Part shown: positions 23,605 to 32,121 of the stretch, piece by piece
How positions within the stretch are numbered: the stretch's first letter is position 1
How the letters are laid out: the number at the start of each line of letters is the position of its first letter
Assembly: GCF_016863115.1 (NCBI RefSeq)
Contig: NZ_BOOG01000019.1
Span: forward strand, 62,001-126,000
Reading direction: 5' to 3'
Length of the DNA: 64,000 bases
From: Sphaerimonospora thailandensis
Lineage (GTDB): Bacteria; Actinomycetota; Actinomycetes; Streptosporangiales; Streptosporangiaceae
Made by a program: the position numbers and the translations under genes
The notes under the pieces: model-generated
Database searches by the model: none
Seen by the model: only the letters and a program-made list of their open reading frames with translations
Told to the model about the DNA's origin: nothing

Positions 23605-24893
23605 TGAAGCATGACATCGAGGCCGACCCGGCACCGAGCCCTCCGTTCGTTTCCCGAGTTCAGGTCCGGGGGTTCCGGTCCCTCGCCGAGTGCGATGTGC
23701 GGTTGGGGCCGCTCACGGTGCTGGCCGGGGCCAACGCTTCAGGGAAGTCGAATTTCGTCGACGCGCTGCGCTTCGTACGTGATGCCGTCGCACGCTCCCC
23801 AGGGCAGGCGTTGGCGGATCGCGGTGGTCTGGACTCCGTCCTGACGCGTGCCCGCTCGGCAGGGCCTGAGCCCGCTCAGGCCGCGGCCACGTTCGTCATC
23901 GCTTTGGAGCTGTCGCTGGGCTCCGCCGATGGCACTGCCGTCTACGAGGTGGAGATCGGACGTGATCCGGCGGGAGAGCGCTCCCATCTCGTGCTCAGGG
24001 AGACTTGCGTTCTCCAGCTTCCTGAGGAGGAGGTCTCCTTCACCGCGGACTTGGGCGCCGATGGGCGACGGGTGGTCCGAGGCGGGATTCCGGGTGCGCG
24101 GCTTGGAGTGGAGGAGTTGCTACTGCCGATCGTGGGCCGCCTGGCTCCTTACGACATCCTGCTTCGGTCGCTGCTGAGGCCACGCTTCTATGAGCTGGAT
24201 TCGGAGATTTTGAGGTCTCTGGACGAAACGGCGGCCGGGCATTCCCAGCTCGGCGAGCACGGCGAGCACCTTGGTCAGGTGCTCGGCCACTTGGCACGTG
24301 ATCACCCTGCTTTCAAGGAGTCCCTGGATGAGTACCTGCGTGCGCTGATCCCCCTGTCACTTGGCGTGGATCAGCGGCTTCAGGGCGACTACGCCACGAT
24401 CCAGGCCAGATTCTGGACCGGTGAGCCGGCGCTTCCCTACTGGACGGCCGTCGCGGAAGGCAAGGTCCGTGCCGGGGATCCGTACGTTGAGGTGTTCCAG
24501 CGGAAGCAACTCTCCGAAGGCACGGTCAGGGCTGCGGGCGTTCTCGCGGCACTGCACCAGCCGGACGTGCTGACCGGCCTCATCCCCCTCGTCGCCATCG
24601 AAGAACCGGAGACCGCCATTCACCCCTCGAAGGTCGGTGTGCTCCTCGCGGTGCTCAAGGATGCCTCGGCGCGAACTCAGGTGATCGTGACCACACAGAG
24701 TTCGGATCTCCTGGATCCTGAGGAAGCGCACCCTTCGATGCTGCGGATCGTGGAGATGACGGACGGTGCGACCCGTGTCGGAGAGCTCAGTGAGTACACC
24801 CAACGTCACCTGATCGAGCACCCGTCGCAGCTGCCCGAGATGCACCGGCAAGGCCACCTGCGCCCAGTAGACCCTGCCGGTCAGGGGGCGTGA
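23601..24893 (+). CDS. OLD-like AAA ATPase (AAA_21), probable phage-defence ATPase
   Basis: 430-aa SMC/ABC-like ATPase. The start VQVRGFRSLAECDVRLGPLT and Walker A LAGANASGKSNFVDALRFV are typical of AAA_21/OLD proteins. The signature is LSEGTVRAAGVLAAL, Walker B LVAIEEPETAIHP, followed by the switch TTQSSDLLD. There is no TOPRIM domain in this chain; it is supplied by the next gene, which overlaps by 4 bp. This ATPase + separate TOPRIM layout resembles PARIS and other two-gene OLD-type systems. The start is the GTG at 23601, coupled to the gene before it. Confidence 0.85.
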   Translation: MMKHDIEADPAPSPPFVSRVQVRGFRSLAECDVRLGPLTVLAGANASGKSNFVDALRFVRDAVARSPGQALADRGGLDSVLTRARSAGPEPAQAAATFVIALELSLGSADGTAVYEVEIGRDPAGERSHLVLRETCVLQLPEEEVSFTADLGADGRRVVRGGIPGARLGVEELLLPIVGRLAPYDILLRSLLRPRFYELDSEILRSLDETAAGHSQLGEHGEHLGQVLGHLARDHPAFKESLDEYLRALIPLSLGVDQRLQGDYATIQARFWTGEPALPYWTAVAEGKVRAGDPYVEVFQRKQLSEGTVRAAGVLAALHQPDVLTGLIPLVAIEEPETAIHPSKVGVLLAVLKDASARTQVIVTTQSSDLLDPEEAHPSMLRIVEMTDGATRVGELSEYTQRHLIEHPSQLPEMHRQGHLRPVDPAGQGA

Positions 24894-25501
24894 GCGCGAT
24901 GGTGTCTCACGTTCGCATCGCCACTCTCGTAGAGGGACATGGCGAGGTCGAAGCCCTACCCGTGTTGCTGCGCAGGCTCGCCTTGGAGATCGCGCCTGAA
25001 CTGTGGGTGGACGTGCCTGAGCCGCGCCGAGTCGGGCGGGACTCGTTGCTGACCGCTCGCGGCATCGAGTCGGCGGTCGACCAGGTCGTTTCCAACATCG
25101 AAGGCGTGACAGGCGTCCTCGTGCTGCTGGACGCTGACGATGACTGTCCGGCGAACCTCGGACCCGCTCTCCAAGCCCGTACCAGGGCCGCCAGGCCGGA
25201 TGTGCCGTCTGCTGTTGTGCTGGCGAACAGGGAGTTCGAGGCATGGTTTCTGGCCGCCGCCTCCTCATTGGGCGGGCGGCGGGGGCTCGCTCGCGATCTA
25301 CAGGTGCCGCCGGACCCGGAAAGACCACGGGGGTGTAAGGAGTGGCTGACAAAGCGCCGGGTGGATGGCCGTCCCTACGATCCGACCAAACACCAAGCCG
25401 GCTTGGCGGCGGTGTTCGACCTTGGTCTGGCGCGTGCCAACTCGCCTTCGTTCGACAAGTTCTGGCGTGAGGTGGAGTACCTGATCACCGGAAACAGGTG
25501 A
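24890..25501 (+). CDS. DUF4276 TOPRIM-like protein, predicted effector partner
   Basis: 203 aa. The N-terminal RIATLVEGHGEVEALPVLLRR and the LVLLDADDDCPAN motif supply the glutamate and the aspartates of a TOPRIM metal site. VLANREFEAWFLA is the third DUF4276 hallmark, and the C-terminal KxWLxKR and PTKHQAGL stretches also fit the family. It overlaps the ATPase gene by 4 bp (GTGA). TOPRIM nucleases paired with OLD-like ATPases cut nucleic acids when a phage triggers the ATPase; activity here is inference. Its stop is only 4 bp from the stop of the convergent GH15 gene. Confidence 0.82.
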   Translation: MSAMVSHVRIATLVEGHGEVEALPVLLRRLALEIAPELWVDVPEPRRVGRDSLLTARGIESAVDQVVSNIEGVTGVLVLLDADDDCPANLGPALQARTRAARPDVPSAVVLANREFEAWFLAAASSLGGRRGLARDLQVPPDPERPRGCKEWLTKRRVDGRPYDPTKHQAGLAAVFDLGLARANSPSFDKFWREVEYLITGNR

Positions 25502-25505
25502 GACC

Positions 25506-27260
25506 TCAGCTGAGGGCCAGGGCGGTGCGGATGAGGTGGATGTGGCTGAAGGCCTGGGGGAAGTTGCCGAGTTGGCGTTCGGCGCCGGGGTCGTATTCCT
25601 CGGCGAGCAGGCCGACGTCGTTGCGCAGCTCCAGCAGGCGTTCGAACAGCTCGATGGCCTCGTCCTTGCGGCCGATCATGGCTCGGGCCTGGGCGAGCCA
25701 GAAGCTGCAGGCCAGGAAGGCGCCCTCGCCGCCGGGCAGGCCGTCCACGGCGTTGTCCTCGGCGACGGGGTAGCGCAGCACGAACCCGTCGACCAGCAGT
25801 TCCCGTTCGATGGCCTCGATGGTGCCGACGACGCGGGGGTCGTCGGGCGGCAGGAACCCGACGATCGGGATCAGCAGCAGTGACGCGTCCAGCTCGTGTG
25901 AGCCGTACGACTGGGTGAAGGTGTTGCGGGCCGGGTCGTAGCCCTTGTCGCAGACCTCGGCGTGGATGCGGTCGCGGATGGCCCGCCAGCGCTCGACCGG
26001 TCCTTCGCGGCCGAGTTCCTCCACGGAGCGCACCATCCGGTCGAAGGCCACCCAGACCAGGACTTTGGAGTGGACGAAGTGCCGCCGGGGTCCGCGTACC
26101 TCCCACAGGCCCTCGTCGGGCTGGTCCCAGTTGTGTTCCAGGTAGCGCATCAGCTTGCCGATCAACGCCCAGGTGTGGCTGTCGGCCGCGAGGCCCTCTC
26201 GGCGCGCCTCGTACAACGCGTTGACGACCTCGCCGTAGATGTCGAGCTGGAGTTGGCCGGCCGCGCCGTTGCCGAGCCGCACCGGGCGGGAGCCCTCATA
26301 GCCGGGCAGCCAGTCGAGTGTCAGTTCCGGCAGCCGCCGTTCGCCGGCCACGCCGTACAGCACCTGGATGTCCTCGGGCCGGCCGGCGATGGCGCGCAGC
26401 AGCCAGGTGCGCCAGGCGCCGGCCTCCTCGACATAGCCCGAGCCGGTCAGCGCGTCGAGTGTCATCGCGGCGTCGCGCAGCCAGCAGTAGCGGTAGTCCC
26501 AGTTGCGCACGCCGCCGAGGTGCTCGGGCAGCGAGGTCGTCGGCGCGGCGACGATGCCGCCGGTCGGGCTGTAGGTGAGCGCCTTGAGTGTGATCAGCGA
26601 GCGGACCACCGCCTCCCGCCAGCGCCCCTGGTGCTCGCACCGGGAGACCCATTCCTCCCACAGCCGCCGGGTCTCGACGAACTCCTCGATCGGGTCGATC
26701 ACCTCGGGTTGCGGCTGGTGGGAGGGGTGCCAGGTGAAGACGAACGGCAGCCGCTGCCCGGCCGACACGGTGAACGCGGCGGTGTGCCGGAAGCCGCCGC
26801 CCTTCAGCGGCACGGGGGAGTGGATCCACACCGAGTCGGGGCCGCCGATCGCGTGCAGGTGGCCGTCGATGCGGCGGACCCACGGCACGATGCGGCCGTA
26901 GTCGAACCGGATGCGGATCTCCGTGGTCATGTCCACGGTCCCGGACAGGCCCTCGACGATGCGCACCATGTCCGGGTTGGCGTGCCGGGGCGGCATGAAG
27001 TCGATCACCCGGGCGGCCCCGGTCTCGGTCTCCCACACCGTCTCCAGGATCAGCGTGTCCTCCAGGTAGGCACGCCGTACGGCCCGATCCCGGCCGGCCG
27101 CGGCGAGGCGCCAGAAGCCGTTGGACTCGTCGCCGAGCAGCCGGGTGAAGCACGACGGGGAGTCGAACCTGGGCAGGCACAGCCAGTCGACCGAGCCGTC
27201 GATGCCGACGAGCGCCGCCGACTGCATGTCACCGATCAGGGCGTAGTCCTCGATCCGCAT
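25506..27260 (-). CDS. Glycoside hydrolase family 15 protein (trehalase/glucoamylase-like)
   Basis: 584-aa cytosolic enzyme. The N-terminal ALIGDMQSAALVGIDGSVDW and LCLPRFDSPSCF are typical of actinobacterial GH15 trehalase-like proteins. The (alpha/alpha)6 barrel has NWDYRYCWLRDAAMTLDAL, EGLWEVRGPRRHFVHSK with a candidate catalytic glutamate, and LLAEEYDP with the second. It ends NFPQAFSHIHLIRTALAL. The substrate is probably an alpha-glucoside such as trehalose. Three diverged fragments of this gene lie in the island on its 3' side, so its end has been a recombination point. Confidence 0.9.
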   Translation of the reverse strand: MRIEDYALIGDMQSAALVGIDGSVDWLCLPRFDSPSCFTRLLGDESNGFWRLAAAGRDRAVRRAYLEDTLILETVWETETGAARVIDFMPPRHANPDMVRIVEGLSGTVDMTTEIRIRFDYGRIVPWVRRIDGHLHAIGGPDSVWIHSPVPLKGGGFRHTAAFTVSAGQRLPFVFTWHPSHQPQPEVIDPIEEFVETRRLWEEWVSRCEHQGRWREAVVRSLITLKALTYSPTGGIVAAPTTSLPEHLGGVRNWDYRYCWLRDAAMTLDALTGSGYVEEAGAWRTWLLRAIAGRPEDIQVLYGVAGERRLPELTLDWLPGYEGSRPVRLGNGAAGQLQLDIYGEVVNALYEARREGLAADSHTWALIGKLMRYLEHNWDQPDEGLWEVRGPRRHFVHSKVLVWVAFDRMVRSVEELGREGPVERWRAIRDRIHAEVCDKGYDPARNTFTQSYGSHELDASLLLIPIVGFLPPDDPRVVGTIEAIERELLVDGFVLRYPVAEDNAVDGLPGGEGAFLACSFWLAQARAMIGRKDEAIELFERLLELRNDVGLLAEEYDPGAERQLGNFPQAFSHIHLIRTALALS

Positions 27261-27272
27261 GCCGCCACGCTA

Positions 27273-27890
27273 CTACCCGGCCTCCCGCCGGCGCGCCGGC
27301 CACAGTTTCATGAAGACCTGGGTGAGCGGGCCGATGGCGGCGGCGAAGACGAGCGTGCCCACGCCCACCGTGCCGCCGAGCAGCCATCCGGCGGCGAGCA
27401 CGGTGATCTCCACGATCGTACGGCTCAGCCGGATCGAAAGACCGAGCCGGTTGAGGCCGGTCATCAGGCCGTCGCGCGGCCCCGGCCCGAATCCGGCGTT
27501 GATGTACAGCGCGGTGGCGGAGGCGATGGCCACGACGCCGCCGAGCAGGAAGACCCACTGGATCGGCCAGGTCGACGGCGCGGGCACCAGCCACATGAAG
27601 AGGTCGGCGCAGGTGCCGACCAGCAGCACGTTGCTGATCGTGCCGAGGCCGGGCCGCTCCCGCAGCGGGATCCACAGCAGCAGCACCAGCGCGCCGACCA
27701 GGGTGATGCACAGCCCGATCGACCATCCCGTGCGCACGGACAGGCCCTGGTGGAAGGCGTCCCACGGGGCGAGACCGAGATCGGCCCGCACGAGCAGCCC
27801 GATGCCGGAGCCGTACAGGGCGAGCCCCGCGTAGAGACGGACGAGCCTGACCGGAAGCGATCCAAGGCGGGGGAGGGAGAGTTCACTCAT
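27273..27890 (-). CDS. YczE/YyaS/YitT-type membrane protein
   Basis: 205 aa, five predicted membrane helices. The N-terminal LVRLYAGLALYGSGIGLLVR, ADLGLAPWDAFHQGLS and the later NAGFGPGPRDGLMTGL repeat-like loop are YczE hallmarks. YczE-type genes are very often next to, and controlled by, a MocR regulator, exactly as here: the MocR gene starts 64 bp away on the other strand. The start could also be an ATG 12 bp earlier. Its transport substrate is not known. Confidence 0.85.
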   Translation of the reverse strand: MSELSLPRLGSLPVRLVRLYAGLALYGSGIGLLVRADLGLAPWDAFHQGLSVRTGWSIGLCITLVGALVLLLWIPLRERPGLGTISNVLLVGTCADLFMWLVPAPSTWPIQWVFLLGGVVAIASATALYINAGFGPGPRDGLMTGLNRLGLSIRLSRTIVEITVLAAGWLLGGTVGVGTLVFAAAIGPLTQVFMKLWPARRREAG

Positions 27891-27953
27891 AGCGGGCTTC
27901 ATTTTCCAGGCCAGTGGCTTGAGATTAAAGAGCCAATTCGACAAAATGGCCTG

Positions 27954-29393
27954 ATGGATCGGTACGTCGCCAACCGATATGTCACCGAGACCCAGCTCGC
28001 GCGGCTGGTCAGGGTGCCCGCGGACGCCCGGCCGTACTACCGGGCGCTGGCGGAAGCCGTACGGAACCTGATCCTGGACGGGCGGCTGCCCGTGCGTGTA
28101 CGCGTCCCGCCGGAGCGGCGGCTCGCCGACGCGCTGGGGGTGAGCCGCACCACGGTCACCACCGCCTACGACCGGCTCCGCGAGCAGGGCTACCTGGAGA
28201 GCCGCCAGGGGGCGGGCAGCTGGACGGCCCTGCCCGACGCCGGCTCGCTCGGCACGGACAATCTGTGGATCGCCCCCGACGACGACGGCCTGCTGCCGCT
28301 GCACGTCGCCGCGCCGCCGGCGACGGCCCTGCTGGGCGACGCGGTCGCCGAGGCGGGCCGCACCTACCACCGGTACGCGCTGGGGATGGGCTACGACCCG
28401 CTCGGTGTGGCCGCGCTGCGCGAGGCCGTCGCGCGGCGGTACCGGGAGCGGGGCCTGCCCACCCGGCCCGACCAGATCATGATCACCGCGGGGGCCCAGC
28501 ACGCCACGCACCTGCTGCTGACCATGCTGGCCGGGCCCGGTGACCCGGTGTTGCTGGAGTCGCCGACCTACCCCCACGCCATCGAGGCGGTACGGCTGCG
28601 CGGCGCCCGCCTGGTGCCGGTGGGGATCCCGGAGGACGGCCGGCACGTCGACCTGATGATCTCCGCGATGCGGCAGTCGGCCGCTCGGCTCGGCTACCTC
28701 ATCCCGGATTTCCAGAACCCCACCGGCCACCTGATGTCCGGCGAGGACCGCGCCGCGCTGGTGGCGGCCGCGCGGCGGCAGGGCGCCACGCTGCTCACGG
28801 ACGAGAGCTGGGTGGAGCTGGCTCTGGAAGAAGGGGAGGGGGCGCCGCCCCTGGCGGCCTTCGACACCGACGACCGGGTGATCAGCATCGGATCCGGTTC
28901 CAAACTGTGGTGGGGCGGCCTGCGCGTCGGCTGGATCCGCGCCGCTCCGGGGCTGTTGCGCCGCCTGGCCGTGCTGCGCTCGGTGGTCGACATCGCGGGC
29001 CCGGTCTTCGAGCAGCTCGTGGCCGCGCAGCTGTTCGACCGGATCGAGGATGCCCGCGGCGAGCGCCGCCGCACGCTCGGCGCTTCGCTGTCGGCCCTGG
29101 TCGCGGCGCTGAACGCGGAGCTGCCCGCCTGGACGTTCACGGTCCCGCGTGGCGGCGGTTCGCTGTGGATCAGGCTCGGCGCTCCGGTCGCCGGCGCGGT
29201 GGCCGACGCCGCGGCCTCCCGTGGCGTACGGCTCGCGCCCGGCCCGTGGTTCGGCGTGGACGGGACGCTCGAACGGTACCTGCGCCTGCCGTTCACCCAG
29301 CCGCCCGACGTCCTGCGGGAGGCGGTGCGGCGCATCGCCACCGGGCAGCCCGGCGCCTTCCACCCCCGCGAGCCGCTCATCCACGCCCTGTAA
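27954..29393 (+). CDS. MocR-family regulator (GntR DNA-binding domain fused to aminotransferase)
   Basis: 479 aa. A winged-helix GntR domain (about 28-100; PPERRLADALGVSRTTVTTA) is joined to a class I aminotransferase-like domain. PLP lysine is Lys317 in ISIGSGSKLWWGGLRVGWI; other PLP contacts include PDFQNPTGH. MocR proteins sense PLP or amino compounds and usually control the divergent gene, here the YczE membrane protein. The 63-bp gap holds TGGCT and AGCCA arms that could form the operator. The long open frame upstream is antisense of the GH15 gene. Confidence 0.93.
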   Translation: MDRYVANRYVTETQLARLVRVPADARPYYRALAEAVRNLILDGRLPVRVRVPPERRLADALGVSRTTVTTAYDRLREQGYLESRQGAGSWTALPDAGSLGTDNLWIAPDDDGLLPLHVAAPPATALLGDAVAEAGRTYHRYALGMGYDPLGVAALREAVARRYRERGLPTRPDQIMITAGAQHATHLLLTMLAGPGDPVLLESPTYPHAIEAVRLRGARLVPVGIPEDGRHVDLMISAMRQSAARLGYLIPDFQNPTGHLMSGEDRAALVAAARRQGATLLTDESWVELALEEGEGAPPLAAFDTDDRVISIGSGSKLWWGGLRVGWIRAAPGLLRRLAVLRSVVDIAGPVFEQLVAAQLFDRIEDARGERRRTLGASLSALVAALNAELPAWTFTVPRGGGSLWIRLGAPVAGAVADAAASRGVRLAPGPWFGVDGTLERYLRLPFTQPPDVLREAVRRIATGQPGAFHPREPLIHAL

Positions 29394-29405
29394 GGGGTGT
29401 ACGGC

Positions 29406-30872
29406 TCAGCGCATGAGCGTCCGGAGCCGCCGCGAGAACGCGCCGAGGACCAGACCGGCGGCGATCGCGGCGAGGGCGAGGGTGAGGTAGTACACCGGCA
29501 TCGGCACCACGGACGTCATCCGGTAGACCTGGCCGCCGACCGCGTCGCCGAGCGCGACGGCGAGGAACCACACGCCCATCATCTGGTTCTCGAAGGCCCG
29601 GGGGGCGAGCTTCTGGGTGATGGACAGCCCGACCGGGCTGAGGAACAGCTCGCCGATGGTCTGGATGAGATACACCGACAGCAGCCACATGACCGACACC
29701 CGGACGCCGCCGGTGGCCAGGCTCGACGCGACGGACATCACGACGAAGCTCAGCCCGACCAGGACCAGCGCCACGGCGAACTTGAACGGCTCGCTGATCC
29801 GGTCGCCGGCCTTCAGGAAGACGTCGGCGAAGATCGGGGCCAGGACCACGATCGCGATCGAGTTGATGTTCGACACCCAGCCCGGGGGGATGTCGACGCC
29901 GAGGATGTTCAGATCGGTGTGGTTCTTGGCGAACAGCAGCAGCGCGCTGCCCGCCTGGTCGTAGATCAACCAGAAGATCGCGGCGGCGAGGAAGAGCCAC
30001 ACGTAGGCGCGCAGCCGGACCCGCTCCTCCGGGGTGATCTCGTGGGTGCCGGTGAACAGGAACGCGAAGTACGCCACCGGCACGGCGGCCGTCACGATCG
30101 CCAGGACGAGCGCGAACCGCGCGACCGTGAATCCGCCCAGCCACACCCACAGCGCCAGGCCCATCGCCACGCTGGCCAGCCCGAGGCCGAACAGCGTCCT
30201 GAAGTGACGCTTCTCCTCCGGGGTGAGCCGGTGGTCGGGCTCCTCGCCGACGCCGCCGAGATGGCGGCGGCCCAGCACGTACTGCGCCAGACCGACGGCC
30301 ATGCCGACGGCCGCCGCGCCGAAGGCCAGGTGCCAGCGGTCGCCCCGCTGCAGCCAGGGCACGATCAGAATGCCGACGAAGGCCCCGATGTTGATGCCCA
30401 TGTAGAACAGGGTGTAGCCCGAGTCGCGCCGGGCGTCGGCCCCGTCCCGGTAGAGCTCGCCGACCAGGGTCGCGATGTTCGGTTTCAGCAGGCCGCTGCC
30501 GAGTGCGATGAGCAGCAGGCCGAGCCAGACGAATCCGCCTCCGATGGGAACGGCCAGGCTCATGTGCCCGCACATGATGGTGACCGCGGCCCACAGGACG
30601 GCCCGGCGCGGGCCGAGGAGCCGGTCGGACACCCAGCCGCCGACCAGTGCCAGGAGGTAGACCGAGGCGATGTAGATGCTGTAGATGCTGACCGCGGTCG
30701 TCTCCGGGAGCCCCATGCCGCCGCGCACCTCGGGCGCCGAGAGGAAGAGCACCAGGATCGCCCGCATGCCGTAGTAGCTGAAACGCTCCCACATCTCGGT
30801 GCCGAACAGCGTCGCCAGGCCCCGTGGATGGCCGAAGAACGTTTTCTCCCGAACGCGCTGCTGGGCCGTCAT
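29406..30872 (-). CDS. POT/PTR-family proton-dependent peptide transporter
   Basis: 488-aa, 14-helix major facilitator of the di/tripeptide-proton symporter type. The signature GTEMWERFSYYGMRAILVLF at the N-terminus includes the ExxER-like helix 1 region. DSGYTLFYMGINIGAF is the PTR2 signature. The C-terminal SPVGLSITQKLAP is also conserved. It is convergent with the MocR gene (12 bp between stops) and starts divergently from a secreted-protein gene. Confidence 0.93.
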   Translation of the reverse strand: MTAQQRVREKTFFGHPRGLATLFGTEMWERFSYYGMRAILVLFLSAPEVRGGMGLPETTAVSIYSIYIASVYLLALVGGWVSDRLLGPRRAVLWAAVTIMCGHMSLAVPIGGGFVWLGLLLIALGSGLLKPNIATLVGELYRDGADARRDSGYTLFYMGINIGAFVGILIVPWLQRGDRWHLAFGAAAVGMAVGLAQYVLGRRHLGGVGEEPDHRLTPEEKRHFRTLFGLGLASVAMGLALWVWLGGFTVARFALVLAIVTAAVPVAYFAFLFTGTHEITPEERVRLRAYVWLFLAAAIFWLIYDQAGSALLLFAKNHTDLNILGVDIPPGWVSNINSIAIVVLAPIFADVFLKAGDRISEPFKFAVALVLVGLSFVVMSVASSLATGGVRVSVMWLLSVYLIQTIGELFLSPVGLSITQKLAPRAFENQMMGVWFLAVALGDAVGGQVYRMTSVVPMPVYYLTLALAAIAAGLVLGAFSRRLRTLMR

Positions 30873-31026
30873 GCGCTCTCCCCCCGATTGCGCGGTGCCC
30901 TGTTCCTACCCGCTCGATCGGGGGCAGGTCCTTGCCCAGCGTACGACTGGCCGGGTTGAGGTTTTGCCTGGTGGGGAGTGTGTCGGGTCCGGGGTGATTG
31001 CCGGGGATTGCGTACCGTCCTGGGAC

Positions 31027-31959
31027 ATGATGAGACATACGCTGGCGACGTTGGCCCTCGCCGCGGCGACCCTGCCGGGCTCGGCCGGCGCCGCCGCCGC
31101 CTCCTCCGACGCGGATCTGGCCATCCGGTCCATCACGGTACGGCCGTCCGACCCCGTGGTCGGGCCGAACGATTCCGTCAAGCTCGTGATCGACGTGGTG
31201 GCGCGGGGCGCCGACAAGGTCGACGTCGTGCTCAACCCCACTCCCAAGAAGCCGGGAGAGCCCAATAAGCCCAAGGAGCCGGAGGAGCCGGAGGAGCCGG
31301 AACCCGCAGGAGACGAGGCCGGCCCGGCTCCCGATCCGGCCCAGGAGCCGGCCCAGGAACCGGCGCAGGAGCAGACGGCCCCGGCGCTGGTCTCCGCCCT
31401 TCCGCCGGCCATCCGGCTGGTGCCCGGCGGGCAGGACCCCGTGCCGGAGCCGGAGCCATCCGACGCTGACGATGCGGATGACGCTGACGACGCGGACGAC
31501 GCCGTGACGGGGCACGGGGACGGGTGGGAGGTCTGGCGCTTCCTGCCGCAGAAGGAACTGTCGCGGTGGTATCCCAGCGGCCCGTGGACGGTCACCGCCA
31601 CCGCCGGGAACGGAGACGGCGACACCGTCGCCGCCCAGACCACCTTCTCCCTCAGGCGCGCCACCGAGCTGGAAGGAGTGAAGGTGGCCCGCGACGGAGA
31701 CGATGTGCGGATCACCGGCACCCTGCTGCGGGTGGACCCGCGGGGCCGGGTCGACTACCGGCCGTACGCCAAGCAGCGGGTGGTGTTCTGCTTCCGCCCC
31801 GCCGGATCGGATGACTGGCAGGACCTGGGCGGCGCCGTCACCAGGAAGGACGGCTGGTTCAGCGGCCGGGTGCGCGACGCGGGTGACGGAGCATGGCGCG
31901 CGAAATATGCCGGAAATCGACGTTATGCCCAAAATGTCAGTTCCAGTAAAAGCGCCTAA
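31027..31959 (+). CDS. Secreted protein with acidic repeat linker
   Basis: 310 aa. A signal peptide (HTLATLALAAATLPGSAGAAAA) precedes a beta-rich domain (LAIRSITVRPSDPVVGPNDS). A ~90-residue low-complexity linker follows, with EPEEPEEPE, QEPAQEPAQE and DADDADDADD repeats. The C-terminal domain has YAKQRVVFCFRPAGSDDWQD and GAWRAKYAGNRRYAQNVSSS. The same two-domain plan occurs in the next gene, so they are tandem paralogues. No enzyme motif is visible. The ATG at 31027 is followed by a second ATG. Confidence 0.75.
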   Translation: MMRHTLATLALAAATLPGSAGAAAASSDADLAIRSITVRPSDPVVGPNDSVKLVIDVVARGADKVDVVLNPTPKKPGEPNKPKEPEEPEEPEPAGDEAGPAPDPAQEPAQEPAQEQTAPALVSALPPAIRLVPGGQDPVPEPEPSDADDADDADDADDAVTGHGDGWEVWRFLPQKELSRWYPSGPWTVTATAGNGDGDTVAAQTTFSLRRATELEGVKVARDGDDVRITGTLLRVDPRGRVDYRPYAKQRVVFCFRPAGSDDWQDLGGAVTRKDGWFSGRVRDAGDGAWRAKYAGNRRYAQNVSSSKSA

Positions 31960-32057
31960 CTCCCAATAAAACCACGCAAATGGTTGCCGTTGGATATCGT
32001 GTTACGGATTCGTTACTTCCTGTCCCGGATTGACCCGGCAACTTTTCTCTTCCTTTG

Positions 32058-32078
32058 CGCGTCTCTTACATAGACGCG
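32058..32078 (+). other. Short hairpin in the leader of the second secreted-protein gene
   Basis: CGCGTCT (32058-32064) pairs perfectly with AGACGCG (32072-32078) around a 7-nt loop, 43 nt before the ATG at 32122. The 162-bp gap is AT-richer than its surroundings. No riboswitch class was recognised. Confidence 0.45.
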
Positions 32079-32121
32079 ACCCACTCGGGGGTGCGTTCCT
32101 AACGGGGAAGGAAGTGCCGAA

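Noticed and set aside
25962-27953. Very long open frame on the plus strand joined to the MocR gene
   Set aside because: It is the antisense of the GH15 and YczE genes; composition is repetitive RGDQ-type, typical of GC-rich shadow frames. The MocR protein starts at 27954.
31960-32121. c-di-AMP (ydaO) or similar riboswitch before the secreted protein gene
   Set aside because: Secreted-protein genes of actinobacteria often have one, but only a single 7-bp hairpin was seen and none of the conserved riboswitch sequence.
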